DNA of 23,078 bases from Ramlibacter tataouinensis (GTDB lineage Bacteria; Pseudomonadota; Gammaproteobacteria; Burkholderiales; Burkholderiaceae_C), in NCBI GenBank assembly GCA_002427815.1, contig DIZF01000068.1, forward strand, positions 66,861 through 89,938, in the 5' to 3' direction. The position numbers and the translations under genes were made by a program. This document shows, in pieces, positions 20,542-23,078 of the stretch. The stretch's first letter is position 1. Each line of letters starts with the position of its first letter. The notes under the pieces were generated by a model, which worked only from the letters and a program-made list of their open reading frames with translations, had not been told where the DNA came from and searched no databases.

Positions 20542-22491
20542 GTGAACGTGAGATTTCTCTGGGCAGTTTGGACGGCCGTGCTGGCGGCGGCGCTATCGGC
20601 CTGCGGCGGCGGTGGGACTGCGTCCGTCGCGTCGGTGCCGGCTGCATCCGGCCCGGTCGAGTTGGCCGCGATCGTCACGCGGGTCGAGCCCTACCAACCG
20701 CCCGCTCCTGAGCGCCTGCGCAGTGCGCACCTGAAACGCGCCACGCCTGCCTCCAAGGCGGAACGGCCTGCTCCTTTCCTGGTCAAGTTACCGACTGCTG
20801 CCGCCCGCCTCCCGGTGAATATTCGGCGTGGCCCCGGCGTCCCGGTTCAGGTCGGCATCGCCCGCGAGGTAGCCGCCACGTCCAGTCGCGCCGCGATGGC
20901 GCGGGCGCTGAAGTGGCGTCATGGCCCGAGCCAGGATTCAGCGGCCGTGAGCTTCACTTCGCAGGGCGCAGCCGGATTGCGGCTGGGGCTGGTGGTCCGC
21001 AAGCTTCCTGCCGACGCAGTGGTGCGGGGCTATGTTCAAGGCGCGGACACCGCCTTCGAAATCCCGGCGCGCGACATCCTCGATGCGATCCGGCGCAACC
21101 GCGACGCCGGCGACGTGAGCGAGGCCGCGCAGACCTACTGGACACCGCTGGTGGACAGCGAAGAGGTGACGCTGGAGATCGCGCTGCCGCCGGGGTTGCC
21201 CGCCGATGCCCTCGATGTGACAGTTCCCCGGCTCTCGCACTTGCAGGTCAAGGCGAGCGACCTCAACACCGCCAAGATCGGGCAGGCCGGAACCTGCGAG
21301 GTCGACGTGAACTGCGTCGCCGATGCGGATAACTCGAGCCGGGCCACGGCCAGGATGGTCTTCACGGTGAACGGCGGCAGCTACCTGTGCACGGGCACCC
21401 TGCTGAATGACTCGACGTCGAGCAGCACCCCCTATTTTCTGAGCGCCAATCACTGCATTCCCACCCAGACCGCGGCTTCATCGCTCATCACGTACTGGTT
21501 CTACCGGTCGACTTCCTGCAACAGCGGCACCCTGAATGCAGGCTACCGCGTGCTGTACTCCGGCGCGACACTCCTGTACGCCACCTCGGCCACGGATACG
21601 TCGTTCATGAAACTCAACGAGGCGGCGCCGGACGGGGTTGTCTTCGCCGGGTGGTCTGTCGACGCGCCCGCGATGGGGACCGACGTTGCCAGCGTCCACC
21701 ACCCGGAGGGCGATCTGCAAAAGTACAGCCACGGTTCGGTATCCGCATTCGCCAATTGCAGCGTTGTGGACGCATCCGACTCGTTCAGCTGCACCGGTGA
21801 CAATTCCTCGAGCGCCACCTTCGTGAACGCCAGCTGGACATCCGGCACGACCGAAGCCGGCAGCAGCGGGACCGGACTTTTCGCGGCCGGCAGCGGGAAC
21901 CGCTACCTGATCGGACAGCTTTACGGCGGCAGCGCGAGCTGTGACATTCCCAGTGGCACGAGCTGGTATGGGCGGTTCGACAAGGCCTATTTCGGAGGGC
22001 TCAGCCGCTGGCTCAGCCCAGCGGGGGCAGCCCAGGCCGTGACGCCACGCACGGCCGTCTACCGCTTCTACAACACCACCACCGGCGCGCACTTCTTCAC
22101 GTCCAGCTCCGCAGAGCGCGACTGGGTCATCGCCACCTACCCGTCGTTCAACTACGAGGGCGTCGCCTTCTACGCCTATGGCTCGCAAGTGGCCGGATCG
22201 TCACCGGTCTATCGCTTCTACAACACCAGGACCGGCCGCCACTTCTACACCATCAGCGTCGCTGAACGGGACCACGTCCTGGCCACATGGCCCGAGTTCG
22301 CTTATGAAGGACCAAACTGGTACGCGCAAGAGGCGAGCGGGGGTGACGCCGCTCCCGTCTACCGTTTCTACAACGCCGGGACAACCTCGCACTTCTACAC
22401 CATCAACGCGGCCGAAAAGGATTGGGTCGTCCAGAGCTATCCGAGCTGGCGCCTGGAAGGAATCGGCTACTACGCCTGGACGACCCAGTAG
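20542..22491 (+). CDS. Lysyl-endopeptidase-like serine protease lipoprotein with three DUF5648-type repeats
   Basis: 649 residues from GTG 20542, five bases after AAAGGGAG; GTG 20536 and GTG 20548 are alternatives. The lipoprotein signal ends LSAC (Cys21), followed by CGGGG. A region without recognised domain (about 22-248) is probably a prosegment. The catalytic domain (about 249-490) resembles Achromobacter lysyl endopeptidase: TCEVDVNC start, LSANHC (His304), DTSFMKL (Asp352) and TEAGSSGTGLF (Ser442). Eight cysteines allow up to four disulfides. Three repeats begin at about 506, 556 and 606, each VYRFYN, then HFFT/HFYT, AERD/AEKD, YEG/LEG and Y-A, matching the DUF5648 type. Predicted to be cell-surface or outer-membrane attached; Lys specificity is not shown. 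Confidence 0.87.
   Translation: MNVRFLWAVWTAVLAAALSACGGGGTASVASVPAASGPVELAAIVTRVEPYQPPAPERLRSAHLKRATPASKAERPAPFLVKLPTAAARLPVNIRRGPGVPVQVGIAREVAATSSRAAMARALKWRHGPSQDSAAVSFTSQGAAGLRLGLVVRKLPADAVVRGYVQGADTAFEIPARDILDAIRRNRDAGDVSEAAQTYWTPLVDSEEVTLEIALPPGLPADALDVTVPRLSHLQVKASDLNTAKIGQAGTCEVDVNCVADADNSSRATARMVFTVNGGSYLCTGTLLNDSTSSSTPYFLSANHCIPTQTAASSLITYWFYRSTSCNSGTLNAGYRVLYSGATLLYATSATDTSFMKLNEAAPDGVVFAGWSVDAPAMGTDVASVHHPEGDLQKYSHGSVSAFANCSVVDASDSFSCTGDNSSSATFVNASWTSGTTEAGSSGTGLFAAGSGNRYLIGQLYGGSASCDIPSGTSWYGRFDKAYFGGLSRWLSPAGAAQAVTPRTAVYRFYNTTTGAHFFTSSSAERDWVIATYPSFNYEGVAFYAYGSQVAGSSPVYRFYNTRTGRHFYTISVAERDHVLATWPEFAYEGPNWYAQEASGGDAAPVYRFYNAGTTSHFYTINAAEKDWVVQSYPSWRLEGIGYYAWTTQ
22057..22488 (+). 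repeat. Three tandem 150-base repeats encoding C-terminal YRFYN modules
   Basis: The GTC codon opening each VYRFYN motif lies at 22057, 22207 and 22357, an exact 150-base (50-residue) period. The modules diverge in sequence but keep their length. Confidence 0.85.
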
Positions 22492-22506
22492 CCCAGGAAG
22501 CCCGGT

Positions 22507-22531
22507 CCCTGCCTCCGGCCGTTTGGCAGGG
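22507..22531 (+). terminator. Weak hairpin after the protease gene
   Basis: CCCTGCC (22507-22513) pairs with GGCAGGG (22525-22531) across an 11-base loop, 16 bases after the stop. There is no T-tract, so termination here is uncertain. Further on, TGACC (22557-22561) and GGTCA (22567-22571) form a short palindrome that could be an operator for the next gene. Confidence 0.3.
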
Positions 22532-22673
22532 GCGCGCTGTCACACCTTGAAACAACTGACCCCGGCGGTCAGGGCGGCCCCCCTGCTCAACCTCTGATAT
22601 CGCTCAAAGAAAAGCCGTTACCGCAGCCTAGGCTTGAACCAAAATCCGCAATCAGTTGGGCGAAGGAGGTCAT

Positions 22674-22925
22674 ATGTTGACGGTGGAAACGAAATTGGCC
22701 CAGTGGCGAACCTTGTATGGCGAACTGTGCGAGGCGGAGCTGGAACTGCGCCAGGCGCAGGCCGGACAGCTATCGCGCGGCGCTGCGACCGCCCAACGGG
22801 CACTGCAGGTGTGCCTGCTGCAGCAACGCTGCAACGAGGCGCTCGATGCGGTCGGTGCAGCATTGGCCGCGAGGCGGCCTCACGCAGTGGATGCCGTCGT
22901 GACATCCGCTGTCCAACCGGCCTGA
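22674..22925 (+). CDS. Unrecognised 83-residue protein with a consensus Shine-Dalgarno
   Basis: AAGGAGGT at 22663-22670 is a perfect Shine-Dalgarno, three bases before ATG 22674; TTG 22677 would give a more usual spacing. The product is soluble and helical-looking, rich in Ala, Leu, Gln and Glu (LCEAELELRQAQAGQL, then TAQRALQVCLLQQRCNEALDAV), with three cysteines. No signal peptide, membrane helix or known domain was recognised. It lies 182 bases after the protease stop, so it probably has its own promoter, which was not identified. It is likely a real gene because of the ribosome-binding site, but its function is unknown. Confidence 0.6.
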   Translation: MLTVETKLAQWRTLYGELCEAELELRQAQAGQLSRGAATAQRALQVCLLQQRCNEALDAVGAALAARRPHAVDAVVTSAVQPA

Positions 22926-22982
22926 AGCCAGCGGCCAGGAACGGCCGAACCCGACCCCGCCCGGAAGGGCCGCCTTGTCGCT

Positions 22983-23078
22983 TTAATCCTCGACGAATGC
23001 CACCGCGCGCTTGGCCTTGATCGACGGCAGGGCCACGATCACCACCAGCAGCGCTGCGGCTATCAGCAGACCGGCTGA
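22983..23078 (-). CDS. C-terminus of an integral membrane protein, partial (possibly an MFS transporter)
   Basis: The last 31 residues of a gene entering from the right on the minus strand. They read SAGLLIAAALLVVIVALPSI, then KAKRAVAFVED and TAA. This is one hydrophobic helix followed by a short basic cytoplasmic tail, the usual end of a major facilitator or similar permease. The hydrophobic segment is the only evidence; the family is a guess. It converges on the 83-residue ORF with 57 bases between stops and no clear terminator. Confidence 0.5.
   Translation of the reverse strand, partial: SAGLLIAAALLVVIVALPSIKAKRAVAFVED

Overview
The window is GC-rich, gene-dense chromosomal DNA from a betaproteobacterium, most likely Burkholderiales of the Comamonadaceae type. 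This is inferred from three things: the gene order yebC-purD-hemF-nadD-rsfS-rlmH-maf-rng, an orphan Bug-type (TctC-like) solute-binding protein, and a GC-rich intergenic hairpin repeat of the kind seen in that family. No species is claimed. hemF encodes the oxygen-dependent enzyme, which fits an aerobic lifestyle.

Layout. (1) 49-6866 (+): eight housekeeping genes, most joined by start/stop overlaps: YebC regulator, PurD, HemF, NadD, RsfS with a histone-H1-like tail, RlmH, Maf and RNase G. A two-hairpin repeat-like element lies between maf and rng. (2) 6898-10321 (+): a probable accessory cassette of a divergent gamma-glutamyltransferase-family Ntn hydrolase, a Bug periplasmic binding protein and a GAF-domain protein. 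(3) 10350-14398 (-): MsbA lipid A flippase, then a 774-residue protein fusing an O-antigen-ligase-like membrane domain to a GT9 heptosyltransferase-like domain. (4) 14553-18831 (+): two GT2 glycosyltransferases (the first WaaE-like) running by overlap into tolB-pal-cpoB, with no tolQRA in view. (5) 18860-19840 (+): a 24-codon ORF coupled to tcdA, then tRNA-Lys(UUU) with its own -10 box, a hairpin leader and a strong terminator. (6) 19841-22925 (+): an accessory stretch behind the tRNA, with a collagen-like lipoprotein, a second copy of the tRNA 3' end plus terminator, a lysyl-endopeptidase-like lipoprotein with three 50-residue C-terminal repeats, and an unrecognised 83-residue ORF. (7) 22983-23078 (-): the C-terminus of a membrane protein running off the window.

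Common themes are nucleotide, haem and NAD synthesis with ribosome quality control on the left, and cell-envelope assembly (LPS core/O-antigen, Tol-Pal, surface lipoproteins) on the right. The least ordinary parts are the tRNA-Lys-flanked islet with the collagen-like lipoprotein, the O-antigen-ligase/GT9 fusion, the GGT-fold enzyme lacking canonical substrate-binding residues and sitting beside Bug and GAF genes, and the uORF/tcdA/tRNA-Lys arrangement, in which a t6A-modifying enzyme sits next to a tRNA of the class it modifies. No CRISPR array, complete insertion sequence or rRNA is visible.
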